A stretch of 64,000 nt of DNA from Sistotremastrum niveocremeum HHB9708 (taxonomy: Eukaryota; Basidiomycota; Agaricomycetes; Sistotremastrales; Sistotremastraceae). Shown one piece after another: positions 1 to 11,644 of the stretch. The stretch is from the NCBI GenBank assembly GCA_001630475.1, contig KV419410.1, positions 524,621 through 588,620 of the forward strand, read 5' to 3'. The position numbers and the translations under genes are program-made. Below the pieces are notes generated by a model, which searched no databases, was not told where the DNA came from, and saw only the letters and a list, made by a program, of their open reading frames with translations. How positions within the stretch are numbered: position 1 is the first letter of the stretch; every line of letters starts with the position of its first letter.

Positions 1-1452
1 GTCCCAATGAGGAAGGATCGGATACTCGGATGCAGTATATCTTCCTGTCAATTTTCAATCTCCGCTCTTTCTAACGACTCTTTGTTCTACGATGAGCATC
101 TTTACCTCGCAACTCGGCTTTTTCCGCAGTTCCGACATTTACATGCATCATCTGGAGTCGTTCGCCTTCGGGCACTTCATCCTCATTGCGCTTGCAATGC
201 TTTTCTTCCTCGCTGCATTTGCAGTGTTCTTCATGGTGGTTTGGGGGACCATCGGGGAGGGTGTTTTGGGGTTGGTGGATGATGGCGGGTTGGTGTGGTT
301 TGCTGTTGACGTTGCTTCTGCTCGACAGACCGGTGGGGTTTCCTCTTCGAGTTCTGGGGCTGAGCAACGTGCAGCGGAGTTGGCGAGGGAGTTGGAGGAG
401 TTGAGGAGGGCGTTGGCGGAGCGGGATGCGCAGGCGGCGGCATCGGCGAGGGAGGCAGCGGAGGCCAATGGGAAGTTGGCGGCGGTGGAGGCGAGAGTGG
501 TGGAGTTGGAGAGCGCGGTGGGTAAATTGGAGGGAGAGGCGAAGGACCAGACGATGACTGTTGGCCTGCTGAAGGCAGAGAACCAATGGTTGTCTTCTCT
601 GGTCGCAGTTGAGGAGGAGTCGGTGGGGGAGTCGGAGGCAGAGACGGAGGTCGAGGAGCAGGTCGAGGAGAAGGTGGTTGATGATGTCGAGACCGTTTCC
701 GTGGTCGTCGACGCAGGTAAGTGCGAGGTGGTGGATGAGGTCGATGCGAGGATCACCGCGGCTCTGCTCAAGGCAGAGCAACGGTGGTTGTCTGCGCATG
801 CCGGTGACGCTGGCGGCAGGGGTGATCTGGAGGTGCCGCGCGTCTTTGTGATCCCACCTGGTCCGGATTCCGCTGCGGTGGACGCCGACCTGTTGTGGGA
901 TGGAGTGGCGATGAGTAATGGGAGATATTACTCAATGCCGGTGGTGGACGAGTCCAGGCTGTGTGCGGAGGACTGGCGGTGGATGTATCCGAGGGAGGTG
1001 GACTCGGATTAGGAGTAGGTGAAGGTAAGTATAAAGGTAAGTGGGGGAGGTTAGTATATTTTCTTTCTTTCTTCTTCATTTTCTTTTACGGTAGGATCCT
1101 TTCTTTCTTTTTCCTTTTTTCCTTTTTTCTGCGTTTCCCTCTCTTTCCTGGGTAGGTGTCTGCGGCTTCTTCCTTCCTTCTTTCTGTTCTTCACGGGGTA
1201 CGTTTCTTTTTCTTCTTTGGGTTCATCCCGATCCCCTCTACCTGCTATATGCCTTGAACATCGGTAAGTTTCTCTCTTCTCGCATTTGTGCTCACCTTCG
1301 CAGTTAGTGCCCATCACTCCTACCTCCCTTCTACCATTCTTTACACTCAACGTGAACACGTTAAGTGCAGGGTTAATGTCGATGGGGGGGCCTCCATCAT
1401 CGATAAGTCTCTTCAATTTTCATCATCATAACATTACTGATACTCACTCGAC
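1..1452. repeat. Left arm of a 1.45 kb inverted repeat
   Basis: This stretch is repeated in inverse orientation at about 14229-15686. Position 1 of the window matches position 15686 read on the minus strand, so the arm may continue to the left of the window. The 5' flank and coding part match almost base for base. The 3' part, from about 1013 on, is recognisably related but has many substitutions and length changes in pyrimidine-rich stretches. Similarity fades near 1452, just after a shared block around 1400-1450. Each arm carries one copy of the same gene. No transposase, target-site duplication or terminal motif was seen, and the 12.8 kb between the arms holds ordinary host genes, so this looks like a gene duplication rather than a transposon. 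Confidence 0.85.
92..1012 (+). CDS. Unknown membrane and coiled-coil protein, copy 1
   Basis: This is an intron-free reading frame of 306 codons starting at ATG 92. I do not recognise the family. Residues about 25-50 form a strongly hydrophobic segment (HFILIALAMLFFLAAFAVFF), which predicts a membrane anchor close to the N-terminus. Residues about 95-155 are rich in Ala, Glu, Arg and Leu and should form a coiled coil. A Glu/Val-rich acidic stretch follows at about 180-205, then a C-terminal part rich in Trp and Tyr that ends near MYPRE. A partner copy lies on the opposite strand at 14681-15595, and conservation between the copies is concentrated in the coding part, which argues that the frame is real. 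Long antisense frames across the gene also exist but look like a composition effect. Function unknown. Confidence 0.6.
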   Translation: MSIFTSQLGFFRSSDIYMHHLESFAFGHFILIALAMLFFLAAFAVFFMVVWGTIGEGVLGLVDDGGLVWFAVDVASARQTGGVSSSSSGAEQRAAELARELEELRRALAERDAQAAASAREAAEANGKLAAVEARVVELESAVGKLEGEAKDQTMTVGLLKAENQWLSSLVAVEEESVGESEAETEVEEQVEEKVVDDVETVSVVVDAGKCEVVDEVDARITAALLKAEQRWLSAHAGDAGGRGDLEVPRVFVIPPGPDSAAVDADLLWDGVAMSNGRYYSMPVVDESRLCAEDWRWMYPREVDSD

Positions 1453-2608
1453 AGAGCTTTTTCAATTTCATCCGTAGGGCTCCCATCTTTCCAGCTTTTA
1501 CGTTTATCATACATTTGTGGTCTTCAGTAGAATATCTTCCCGAAATAAGCATTTTGATATATCGTGCCTAGCATTAGCCCTGAGAAATATCAGATACGTG
1601 CCTGTTGTTTCAAGGCTGACATTGTACAAACCGTCGATCCTAAATTAGTGTCAATTTTGATTGGCGGTTGAAGACTGTCCGCTAAGGGATCCTTCATCTT
1701 GTCGTGATAGACCAGCGGTTGGGATGCGAATACAAGCAAACGAGACGTGCCGGTGGGATCACATGGAGTAGAGAAGCGAAGAATTGTTAGCCGTTCATGG
1801 CTATTTCTGCAGACTAGGCTTGGGCTTTGACCACAGTCTGAAACTAATGGAAATGCAGCCTATCGATGGCAGGGGGTCGAAATCCATGTACGCGTCACGC
1901 TCAGCCGTCCAGTATTGGATGCCGTTCTGTCAAATCAGCCCACAATATTGATTCACCTATTGGTGAGTTGGGAAGCTAAGATAGGTTCTCGGAGCTGCGG
2001 CATGGTAGGAGTCACGATGAAGGCGCTTTGCCCGCCAATAATGTCAACGTTCGAGAAAAGATGCGTCGGATTGCGTTATAAATGGAAGACAACCTCAGGA
2101 TAAGATTAAATGAGAGCCATTATTAGACTTTAACGAAGCTTTGACTCAGATTCAGAAGACGCTCAGCAGTCGAGATGCGATCTCGTGCTTCAAGCTTCAA
2201 GGTGGCCCGGGGAGCCGAAGAGAGAGAACGGCAGCGCTAGCCAGCGTGGATTGATGTCTTAGTTTTTTGAGGATGACGACCTCTTTATGAATTTTCCACC
2301 GAGAGTGCATAGAGTTTCTTAGGCATTAAATCGGCGCAGACATCGCCAGAGACGTCGAGACCGTGGGTGGGACACTTGAGCTTGTGATTATGTAATTTCA
2401 CCAGTCCGACGGCGGCATCATTTCCACGATGTTGAATCCGAAGGCCGCTCGGCCGATTTTCATCGGTCGATCGCACTTGGAAGCCAACCGACTCTTTGTT
2501 TGGCCAACCGGTACCGCACCAACCAGGCTCCCCCCATCCAGCCGCGTCCATGGATCCTTTAAAGCCTCTCACCTCGTTCGTTTCTCCGTCACACTCCCCT
2601 GATCTTTC
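1453..2608. other. Intergenic region upstream of the MFS gene
   Basis: About 1.15 kb lie between the inverted-repeat arm and the transporter gene. Only short open frames occur and none has coding character. The last few hundred bases probably contain the transporter's promoter; no element is clear enough to call. Confidence 0.5.
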
Positions 2609-4539
2609 ATGGATCCTGAAAACGAAAAATCGACTGCGGATGTATTGGGCAACAACGAACAAGGGCCTCTTTCACCATCCAAGGCAACCTCGATAACAGC
2701 ACTTGACGATTTAGCTGAACCTAAGGAGCAGGACGTTTCTTCCAGTGCAGGAGCGGTTCAAGTTGAGGCTCCCAAATATTCTGTCTTCACCAAAAATGAG
2801 AAATGGTTCCTCGTTTTCCTTGGCAGTCTCTCTGCTCTTCTAAGGCAAGTCTAACTCAAATTTGTGATGGTCAGCACCTTCGCTCATCTTCTACATTGAT
2901 GATGACAGCCCACTGACGGCGAATATTTACTTGCCGGCAATTCCTGTCCTTGCAGTCGACTTCAACAAATCTCTTGAATTAATCAACCTTACCATCACCA
3001 CTTATATGATCTTCCAAGCCATAGGTACGCCCAGTTTCCTAAGTTTTTTAAAATATATCTCAGGCTGACACGTAACAGCACCTATGTTTTGGGCTCCATT
3101 CGCCGATCGATATGGTCGTCGGATAGTGTTCATCCTCTGCATGGGAACATTATGCGCTTCCTGCATAGGCTTGGCTCTCGTACCCACAAACGCATACTGG
3201 CTTCTATTATTTCTACGATGTTTCCAAGCCGCCGGTAGTGCAAGTACTGTCGCCCTTTCAGCCGGTCTCATCATAGACATTGCTCTCCCTTCGGAACGCG
3301 GGACGTTCTTGGGCATATACAGCATAGTCAGTTGATCTCTTTTAGCCCTCGAGCTCTTACTGACCATGAACTATTAGGGTCCTATGGTTGGGCCATGCAT
3401 AGGCCCGATCATCGGTGGAGGACTCAGCGGCTCACTTGGGTGGCGGTCCATTTTCTGGTTCCTCTGCATCTTCGCTGGTGGCGTTCTGGTTATCATAGTC
3501 TTGTAAGGACTCCGTTTCTTATTCAATTTGTGGGTACTCAGAAATTTATTAGGATGCTTCCGGAAACTCTGCGAAGCCTGGTAGGTGATGGATCGATCCC
3601 GCCTCCTCGCATTAGCAGACCAATCATCCCCTTCGGAAAACATCCAATATCACCGCATGTAAAGTTACCGCCTCGAAAATCTCTCGAAAATCCTCTCAAG
3701 CTTTTCTTAAACCCTGACGTACTCCTCATTCTCATATTCAACTCGGTCTTGTACGCAGTATTCTACGGAGTGACAACAACAATATCACTCCTATTCCCCA
3801 AAGACTATCCATTCCTTACTCAGACGGATATCGGTCTTTGCTTCATTGCAGTCGGTGCCGGCGCGATACCAGGATCATGGATGACGGGAAGACTGCTTGA
3901 CCGAGATTTTAAGATTTTCGAGAAGAAATACAAAGAAAAGATGGCGAAGATGGCACCGGAGGCTTCAGAAGAAGGTTCCAATCTTAATCACGAAGCAAGA
4001 TTAGATGTCGAGTTCCCACTTGAGCGAGCTCGCTTGCGCATGACTCCCATTAATCTGGGCATATTCGTAGCATGCGTGATTGGGTACGGATGGAGCTTGG
4101 AGGCCAATGTACATATTGCCGTTCCGTTGGTTTTGACTTTCATCAGTAAGTCCAGGATCTCTAACGGCGAGCGTATGCTGATTTGTTGTGTAGTCGGATT
4201 ATCCGGCATTGGGATATTCAATAGCCACCAGAACCTTATCATGGATCTTTTCCCTGGTCATGGATCCTCTATCACTGCTGCCGTGAGTTCGTTTGAAGTG
4301 CCGATGGAGATCGATACTTACCTATGGTGTAGAATAATCTCTTCCGGTGTGCTGCAGGTGCGGCTCTAGTAGCAGTAGAAGAACTCATTCTGGATGCCCT
4401 GCATCCCGGCTGGACATTCGTTTTGTTTGGCGGAATATGTGTCTTGTTCTATCCTCTGTCCTATTGTGAGATGAGATACGGACCGAGATTCAGAGCTGCA
4501 CGACAACGTAAAGCAGAATCTGTCGGTAAGTCGCATTGA
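2609..4539 (+). CDS. MFS transporter of the DHA1 (drug:H+ antiporter-like) type
   Basis: A membrane transporter of the major facilitator superfamily, probably at the plasma membrane and exporting small molecules; the substrate cannot be told. Seven exons fit in phase: 2609-2844, 2909-3024, 3079-3326, 3378-3502, 3553-4145, 4194-4282 and 4333-4539, giving about 537 residues, normal for the family. The cytosolic N-terminus is followed by SPLTANIYLPAIP in helix 1. The loop 2-3 motif ADRYGRR, the helix 5 motif with repeated GP and GG, and LPETLRSL after helix 6 are typical of DHA1 transporters. The central loop is charged, as expected. Intron 1 has a GC donor (AAG|GCAAGT), and the exon join restores the helix 1 motif. 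The last intron acceptor was chosen because it gives NNLFRCAAGAA in frame. It lies between the inverted-repeat arms, upstream of the RT-like gene. Confidence 0.9.
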
Positions 4540-4955
4540 TGGGTTGAGGCCAGAGAGAGGCTTGGAGAGATCCACAGCCATAAATCCATAGATATACGTA
4601 CTCGCTAGGGTTCGGTAGTCACTGCGGCAGTTTTGGACTCTTACTAGTAGTTTTGTTGATTCATTACCTGACAAATTTTCCTGGCGTAGAACTTCAGTTG
4701 CTTTCTTGTTCAGTCTCTCAGACTCACGCTGCATCCTTGTTGACTCGACCGAACATCTCGGTCGGCTATCCATGACTTGGTCGTGCTCATCGTTCGATTC
4801 CCGCTTCAAGCTCCGCCAAGGCAAGTGCTATATGAGTCACTTGATGATTTCGTGACTCCTCCACTTCGACTGCGGGATCAAGGCTCTATAAGAAGGACAT
4901 CGAGTTCCGGCAGCCCATCACAAAAATCTTCTCTCAAACCTCGAACTAAAGCAAT

Positions 4956-7702
4956 ATGTCTGGCTTTGCTCCATACCCCTCTCGTGGTCGTGGCGCCGCT
5001 CGTGCTCGAGGAATTATTCGTGGTGCAGGACGTGGCAGAGTGTCAACTCGTTCCCTCCGTGGCATCAATGTTGAACTAGATGAGAATCTCATGTAAAAAT
5101 GTTGATATTTATCTTGGGAATATTCTCTGACGATCATTGCAGGCAAAACTTTCACATTTCTCCTGCCACTCAGACTTTTCTCGCGGAGATCAAGCAGCAG
5201 GAACTTCGACTTCAGCGTCGAACCTACGAGGAGCGTCTTCAGGATACCCTGCAAAAGGCTGATGAAGCGTCCGACCATGTCGAAAAGGTCGAAGCCATGG
5301 TAGAAGGGGGTCGATCTCTTACCGATCATCGGGTCATGGTCGACAATCCAGGCCTCGATTCAAAGCTTAAGGACATGCAATCACGCATTGGTACTGCGAA
5401 GATGTCTCCGGGCACTCTTGCTGATGCTTCCAAGAATTGGATGGAAGCTCTCAGGGGCCGTTTTGAGGCCGACCAGGAGAAATTCCGATATGCCACCTTG
5501 TTCAACAATCTTTTGACGGATTGGTATGACAGTGCGGCGCACGATGTCAGCGCGAGTCATGACTACATCCACGTAGAAGAACGTGGCGTCTCTCGGGCAC
5601 GGGCGGATTTGGTGTCTGTCATCTCCCAGCCGCGTGAAACGGACATGCAAGCTTTCGAGGCATATCTGCTTGCGTTATTCTCCTCGGAGTCTGCCACCAG
5701 TGCGCTCACCCGCACGCGATCTCGACTCCAACGTGCTGGTGCTCGGATCACGCAGATGCCAATCTTCCTCCAGGAGCTCCCCCAGTCCATTGAGACCCTT
5801 CTCGTATCAGATTCCCTGTCTGTCACGGATCGAGCAAAGCTGCGTGACGTCCTGTGCGATAATCTCGCATTAGCTGATGTCTGTGGAGTGCTCAATATGA
5901 TGCTCACTCGCCTGTATTCCTGGTCCTGGGAGTCTACTACCGTCGAAATACATCTACAGCCACTTCGAACAGAAAAAGACGGATATAGTGCCTATCTCGG
6001 GATCGATCTTCTCAATGCCCTCTTTCTTCATCATCTCGGGGTATGTTGGCAAGCAGAGATCAAGGTCGCATTGTCATCAATCTATCGAGACGGTGAAGTA
6101 TGGAAAGAACATTCCATGTCACCACCGTCCAATCTAGACCTATCGATGATCGACGACGAGGATGGGCCCGATGGGATCGTCGCAGTTCGCACACATGTCC
6201 AAGAGCAACATTTGTTCCTGACACAATTCCAGTCGCAGGGAAACCCCAAGAAGCCTCCGACCTCGTCTCATGAGCCGTTCATGAATAACCCGACGCCCCT
6301 CTCCGATTCCTCAAGCAAAATGCTCCATGTTATCAATGCCGACAGGATCACACAGGATGCCCTCCACCAGGACTTCTGCGTAGCTGCTGGAGAATTGCCT
6401 CAGTTCGAGCGCATGCTCCCACACGATGTGATACTCTTCACACTCGCATTCTTTGGTGTTCCCCAGCCTTGGATCGACTTCTTCGCCAAACATCTCGCCG
6501 TACCCCTGAAATTCGCCGGTGATGAGACTCCGATTTCGAATGTCGCATCTCGTGGCATCTTCGGGAACGACCCTTTCGGCGCTATCTACAAAGAAGTCGT
6601 CTTATTCGTGCTATCCTTTGCAATCAATCAAAGCGCAGAGGCCATCCCGAACCATCGCATCCGCGACACTATCTATATGTGGGGATTGACTGCTCGGTGT
6701 GAACGTGGGTGGGCGGAGTTGCAGAGGTTTGCAGCACTTCTCGGGATCAGCATTGATCTTTCTAGGTCTGGCTCTGCAAGCACATGTCGAGGCGCGGCCT
6801 GTGCTCTACCTAACGGCAATGTCCACTGGGGATCACTCACGGCTAATGACGAATCCCATGGTAAGTTCGTCGTCGAGTATGCAAGCATAGATGCATACGT
6901 CGAGAAAATTCGCCCTCTTTTATCCCATGAAAAGAGTGTCAAAGGTTGGGTGAGTATCTGGAACGAGTTTAACACTTCTCTTGTCCGGGATCTTGGCGGA
7001 GTGCCTGTGAAAGGCTTTGGTTTGGCCCATCTCGAGGCCATGGTATCCGCTATACGGTACGCACAGAACGCTGCTTTACCCGGATGTGATAACGGTCCAT
7101 GCGATCATCTCCGCAAAATGATATCAGACAAATATCAAATGGACGACATTCCCCATGGTTGGTTCCACTTTCCAATGGAGTCCGGCGGACTGCAGGTTTA
7201 CGATCCAGTAATCCAACTGATGACCATCCGAGATTCCTTGGTTGCGAATCCCGAACAAGCCATTCACACTCAAATGGAGACAGACAAAGCAAGGTATGAA
7301 GCTCTTCGCCAACGATGGAGTTGGAAATCCACGTCTACGCCAAATCTGGTGCCATTCATGACGTTCGACGCATACAAGAATTTAAGGGAGTTGGCCCTCC
7401 CTGAATGGGCTTCCCAATACAGGCAATTACTCGACAACCCGATGCCAATCTGTATCGGCAACCCTCTCATATCAAGCGTCGGTCCCCTCGAATCCAATGG
7501 CCAAGTCGACGCGTCCATTGGCACCTTCCGTTCAATGGTCTCTGAAGAGTGGCACCATGTCGCTCCCTATTGGCAATGGGTAGTGCTCCTTCATGGCGAG
7601 GAAGTTCAGAAAAGGTTTGGAAATCTGATTATCGTTGATCAGCAGCATGTTTCTCTAGCATTGATGGACCACTATCGTAAGTCGAAGGTCTGTCTTGACT
7701 AA
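4956..7702 (+). CDS. rvt-type reverse-transcriptase-like host protein, probably catalytically inactive
   Basis: This encodes a long protein of about 890 residues in two exons, 4956-5092 and 5143-7702. Exon 1 codes for an RG-rich N-terminus (SRGRGAARARGIIRG). A predicted coiled-coil stretch follows, then a large C-terminal domain. The C-terminal half resembles the single-copy fungal rvt genes (RT-related host genes, not retroviral), as I remember that family: LPHDVILFTLAFFGVP, PWIDFFAKHL, an RGIF segment at the usual motif B place, LFVLSFAINQ, then GWFHFPMESGGLQVYDP further on. At the place of motif C, where related fungal proteins usually have HDD, it reads RIRDTIYMWG, and the Lys of motif D is not evident. 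So an RT fold without polymerase activity is likely. The frame is otherwise open over 2.5 kb, which speaks for constraint. A donor-like GTAAGT at 7677 could extend the C-terminus, but the unspliced end fits the family better. Confidence 0.75.
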
Positions 7703-7939
7703 TGTGCCTACGTAAATTTGTCAAGCGGTGAGTTCGGGTAAGCGTAGTATTTTCGTTGTAAACGTCTTAGTACTGTCAGACCATGCAGTACATACCAATG
7801 AGATCTTCGTCTTTTGCCCTTTATATTGCGTTATGCGGTTGAGATCTTTAGCGCCAGTGTAGCGGGCCAGCGCTTGCGCCGAATCTGTGTTCAGCAATCC
7901 AGCAACACAGAGTATCTGCCACCATCGACATCGGCCTTG

Positions 7940-9748
7940 ATGTATTCGTTTGCGACCAAATCCCCAAACCTTCGGACTAGAGGTCGTCAGCTCTTCCAGG
8001 ATTTGGACCAAGACGACACCGCCAGTGCAACTGACTCGCCGACACTACCGACTTCTGCTTCGTGGCCCCTACTTAAAAGTCCAATACAGCCCAGAAAACG
8101 CCTTTCTCCACTTGTCAGATACCGTTCGAAGCGATTAATATGGCATTACGCTCTTCTTTCCCTCGGTTTCTTGACCGTTCTCTTCTTGATCTTTCGCAAC
8201 ACGAGAGACACACAGCTTTTAGGTCTCGGATTACCGCATGGCGTCGTCACAGAACTGGAGAAGACTGCCATGCAAGACAACGATGTGATGGACTTCGCTA
8301 TCAACCCATGGAGACCTCCCGTGGTGGAGCGATATATCCTCGAAAAGCTAGAGTTGCTGGACCACGACGTCGCGAATGGAGAAGAGCACGATGAATACGA
8401 ATATCTGCATGTAGAAGAATACGAACGTCCCTCTCCTCAATCGCCGCCAGCTATTAATCGAGTTCCCGAAGTCCACAATCCCAAGAAGAAATATAAACAC
8501 GCCAACAACCAAATCCTCCTCTCGAGTCCCCAGCAGATCACCTGTCCAGGGAACTCTTGTCGTTATCTCTTACCTTCGTGGATCGCGGAACAAGAGTCGA
8601 AATCTCGCTTGCACTTTCTGCAGCTATCTCATCTTGCCCAACGTCTGGGTCGAATCCTCATCCTACCGAACGTGGGCAAAGCCAGAATGTCGACATGTTC
8701 TAAATTCGATTTTGGTACCTACTACGATAAGAGCTTCCTCAATAACACGATCTCGTTCGAAGAATTTCTCAAAGAAATGGCCGCTGCCGTTCCCAATCCA
8801 TTATCTGCCCTCATCGTCATGATCGATACCAAGCTACCTTCCCGCGCTGATAACTTCCGCAAAATCGACTTGGCGCCTCATTTTCAACTTCATATCAATG
8901 AATACGGGGATCCTACAAAGTCGAAGCATAATCATTGTCTTCAAGATAAAGCCGAAGAGGTCGAATTGCAGGATTATTCCCCTATCACGATCACAGTCCA
9001 CCCTACTCTCGGCTCTAAATGGCACCAGAATACCACCCTGACTTCGGAAATGGGGGAGACGCTCGTAAAAGCATTGTCTTCTGCAGAAGTCTTTTCGACG
9101 GCTAGACGTTCCACTCTCCCTGACTCGGACGATCCAAACATACTCATCGTTGAATGGGAGCTCCGCCATCCTCTTTTCTCAGATGGCCTCCCAGAGCCAT
9201 TATCCTACTCTCCAGTATGGCACAATGTCTCTTCGTCGATTTCTGATATCCTCACTCCTTTCATCGGCATACACTGGAGAATGGAAACAGTCCCGACCCA
9301 AAATCTCGTGTCCTGCTCTACATTGCTCATCGAGAAGCTTTCTTCACTCCTTCTGCAAAACGTAGACGTTAGAACGATATACCTAGCCACCGATTATCCA
9401 CTCGAGAACGAGCACCGACCTCATTCGGGCACCTTTGGCCGCGTACACACAGACCAACGAGAAGCTATTACTCAGCTAAAATCTGCTTTCCAATCAGGTG
9501 GAAGTCTAGCTTCGTATACCCTGACCAGCCTGATGGACGAACTTCTCGATAAACGGGTGTCGGACCGTTTACCGCGGGGCGTCTCTCGGGATAACTTGGA
9601 TTTGGGTATGTTCGGAATAACCGATAAGAATGTATTGGAAAGGGCGGATGTGTTCTTAGCCGCAGCAGAAACATGTGGACGTGCAAGGTATTTGGATATT
9701 TGCTATCGTATGCATCTAGTGAAGATCATTGATGAAACGCTCTATTAG
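7940..9748 (+). CDS. Type II membrane protein, O-fucosyltransferase-like
   Basis: A single-exon gene of about 602 residues starting at ATG 7940; the frame opens further upstream but has no earlier ATG in it. A short basic cytosolic tail is followed by one hydrophobic segment at about residues 70-90 (YALLSLGFLTVLFLIF), giving a type II membrane topology as in Golgi glycosyltransferases. The lumenal part has CPGNSCRYLLPSW, then EQESKSRLHFLQLSHLAQ and LGRILILPNV. It also has GIHWRMET, which fits the HxRxE-like motif of GDP-fucose O-fucosyltransferases, and IYLATDYP, which resembles the nucleotide-sugar-binding loop. Basidiomycete relatives are often labelled proteophosphoglycan. Donor and acceptor are unknown. 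The 3' end faces the wax-synthase-like gene across a 213 bp gap. Confidence 0.6.
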   Translation: MYSFATKSPNLRTRGRQLFQDLDQDDTASATDSPTLPTSASWPLLKSPIQPRKRLSPLVRYRSKRLIWHYALLSLGFLTVLFLIFRNTRDTQLLGLGLPHGVVTELEKTAMQDNDVMDFAINPWRPPVVERYILEKLELLDHDVANGEEHDEYEYLHVEEYERPSPQSPPAINRVPEVHNPKKKYKHANNQILLSSPQQITCPGNSCRYLLPSWIAEQESKSRLHFLQLSHLAQRLGRILILPNVGKARMSTCSKFDFGTYYDKSFLNNTISFEEFLKEMAAAVPNPLSALIVMIDTKLPSRADNFRKIDLAPHFQLHINEYGDPTKSKHNHCLQDKAEEVELQDYSPITITVHPTLGSKWHQNTTLTSEMGETLVKALSSAEVFSTARRSTLPDSDDPNILIVEWELRHPLFSDGLPEPLSYSPVWHNVSSSISDILTPFIGIHWRMETVPTQNLVSCSTLLIEKLSSLLLQNVDVRTIYLATDYPLENEHRPHSGTFGRVHTDQREAITQLKSAFQSGGSLASYTLTSLMDELLDKRVSDRLPRGVSRDNLDLGMFGITDKNVLERADVFLAAAETCGRARYLDICYRMHLVKIIDETLY

Positions 9749-9961
9749 TTCATTCACCCGACAGATAATCAATACTCGTCATGTGGTGGTACAAAATACA
9801 AGTTTGGATGGAGAGTCGAGTCCTTTGCAACTGAGAAATGTTGTAGACTACTTTGGAGAGGCATGAGATAAGATAATACAGCATTGTTCTAGTTTGTGTC
9901 AGATTTCTGTAATTTCGATCAATCAATCACGAATGGGGTAAAGAGGCCCAGAGCATGCGAC
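9749..9961. other. Convergent intergenic region
   Basis: The 3' ends of the glycosyltransferase-like and wax-synthase-like genes meet here, only 213 bp apart. It must hold both polyadenylation regions; AT-rich stretches are present, but no single signal stands out. Confidence 0.5.
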
Positions 9962-11451
9962 TCACCAAAGCTTATTGATGTACTGATATACAGAGGAGAG
10001 AGCAAGCCAAGCCAAGTGCGTTGGTCTGATTGGATCAGGAATGAAAGTGGATCCTGCAAGGCCGCGCCTGTGCCAGGCGTCTGAAAGGATATTAGCACTG
10101 GGCACGACCCACGCGTAGACCCAAAGCTTTCCCCATCTGCCCGAAAATTTGATACCCGACTGGGCCTCGATGGCGGCCTCAATGACCATCCCCAGACCCT
10201 GGATGAGAAAATAGACGCCGACCGTTTCGAATTCCATCCCGCGACCCATACACCACATTCCCAGATCGTGCAATAGAGCGGAGACGAGGAAGACGCCGAA
10301 CGCGCCGCCTATTTTTCCGAAGAGGAAGTGCATTGGTTTACCGCCTATGATGAGGAAGTTGCGGCGGAAGAGTTGATGCCATCGTTTTCCCCAGTAGTCT
10401 GCGAGGGAGGTGGCATGGATTGGGGAGTTGAAGAGAGGGGGCCATTGGGATTGGTTTTGGCGGAATATGATGACGCCGATGAGGGTGAAGAATTGGTACA
10501 GGGTGTTGACGGCTGTGTAGACTGAGAGTCCGGTGAGGAATGTCAGAAATGTCGAACGCAGGTATCGCGGGATGGGAGGTAACGATGGGTCGTATATCGA
10601 AGCGCCAACGGGAGACGTCAGTCCGCCTGTGAATTGGAGGGTTGTATGGATTACGTCGAATATTGACAAGTAGCCTATCATTCGCAGAAAGGTGTCCACG
10701 GTGAATGACGATGTTATGGGTGTCAATGGAGAAGGAATGCAATTCCTTCCCCAACACCAGCCAATGCCTCGAGCATTACATGCCAGATCAAAGCCCTCGA
10801 GAAGAACCTCTCGAGGAGACCGAAGCTCTATCTGAGCGTCGGATTTGTGAACTCTACGATACGGATTTATTCGGAACGTCCACTCGATTGCTCGCATCAC
10901 AATGACGAGTATGCTGATCTGTGGGACTTCATTAGGGGCCTGAAACTGCTTCAATATTGTAGGCTTACACCAAGACCATAGTTGAGATGGTTGAATTGGG
11001 GATCATCAAAGTAAAATCCAGTGCCCACTCTCCAGGCCAGCCATACAGTTATCGGAAGCAATGCAAGCCTGATTGCGATAGTGTTTGGGACGGTGATGAG
11101 GACTGCAGATGCATAGTAGCAAAGGAGAAGAGGAACGATCTCAGATACGATCACGTCGAAGTTGATTGGTAGGCGGTTGTCGGGAGAAGGGCTGAGGTCG
11201 ATGTAGGCCCCGGGAAAGGAGCTGGATGTGGTCGATTAGCAATGTTGGCTGATGGTTGGGGAGAAGAGAGCGACGACTTACAGTACCATGGCGGAGAGGA
11301 GCTGGAAGGAGTATGCCAACTGGGGGTAACATTGAGCAAGGAAGCTCTTATAACGCACGGAATATTCCTCAACGTGAGCCCTGAAACCCTCGACTTGGTA
11401 GCCGACGATCGTTTTGGGCGGCTGCAGTGCCGACATCCAGTCCATGTCCAT
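9962..11451 (-). CDS. Wax-synthase-domain O-acyltransferase (membrane)
   Basis: A polytopic membrane acyltransferase of the wax-synthase type common in mushrooms, where relatives acylate alcohols, including terpenoids. Three exons read on the minus strand, 11451-11282, 11221-10969 and 10918-9962, join in phase and give about 459 residues. Several hydrophobic segments are visible, for example EIVPLLLCYYASAVLITVPN in exon 2. The family signature is in the last exon: SLADYWGKRWHQLFRRNF followed by FLVSALLHDLG, whose His is the expected catalytic residue of MBOAT-like enzymes. Start: ATG 11451 is the first in-frame ATG of an exon whose splice joins extend the frame; a more 5' exon cannot be excluded. 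It is divergent from GMP synthase with 193 bp between. The acyl acceptor is not predictable. Confidence 0.8.
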
Positions 11452-11644
11452 CAGGCGGGCAACGCAGAGCACGACGAGCAGAGCAGTCTGGACGTCGTCG
11501 CCGGTGTCGAGGACGTGTGTCGGCCGGCGTGCATGAACGCCTTTGGCAGAGTTGACGAACTGTCGATGACATCCGCACGTGTCGTCCAGGCGCCCACCAG
11601 CGCTTATCCGTCACGCGTCGGTCACACTTCTAAAAACTCTGTCC
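11452..11644. promoter_or_regulatory. Divergent promoter region, wax synthase and GMP synthase
   Basis: Only 193 bp separate the two divergent start codons, so both promoters and 5' leaders must lie here or overlap the first exons. No clear TATA box was seen. Confidence 0.5.

Noticed and set aside
71-799. Long antisense frames (242 and 207 codons) over both copies of the inverted-repeat gene
   Set aside because: They are Leu/Arg- or Ser/Thr-rich mirrors of the GC-rich coding strand, lack convincing starts, and all frames are open here because of composition.
2609-11451. A secondary-metabolite cluster formed by the transporter, glycosyltransferase-like and acyltransferase genes
   Set aside because: No core synthase such as a terpene cyclase or polyketide synthase is present in the window, and the genes lie next to housekeeping GUA1.
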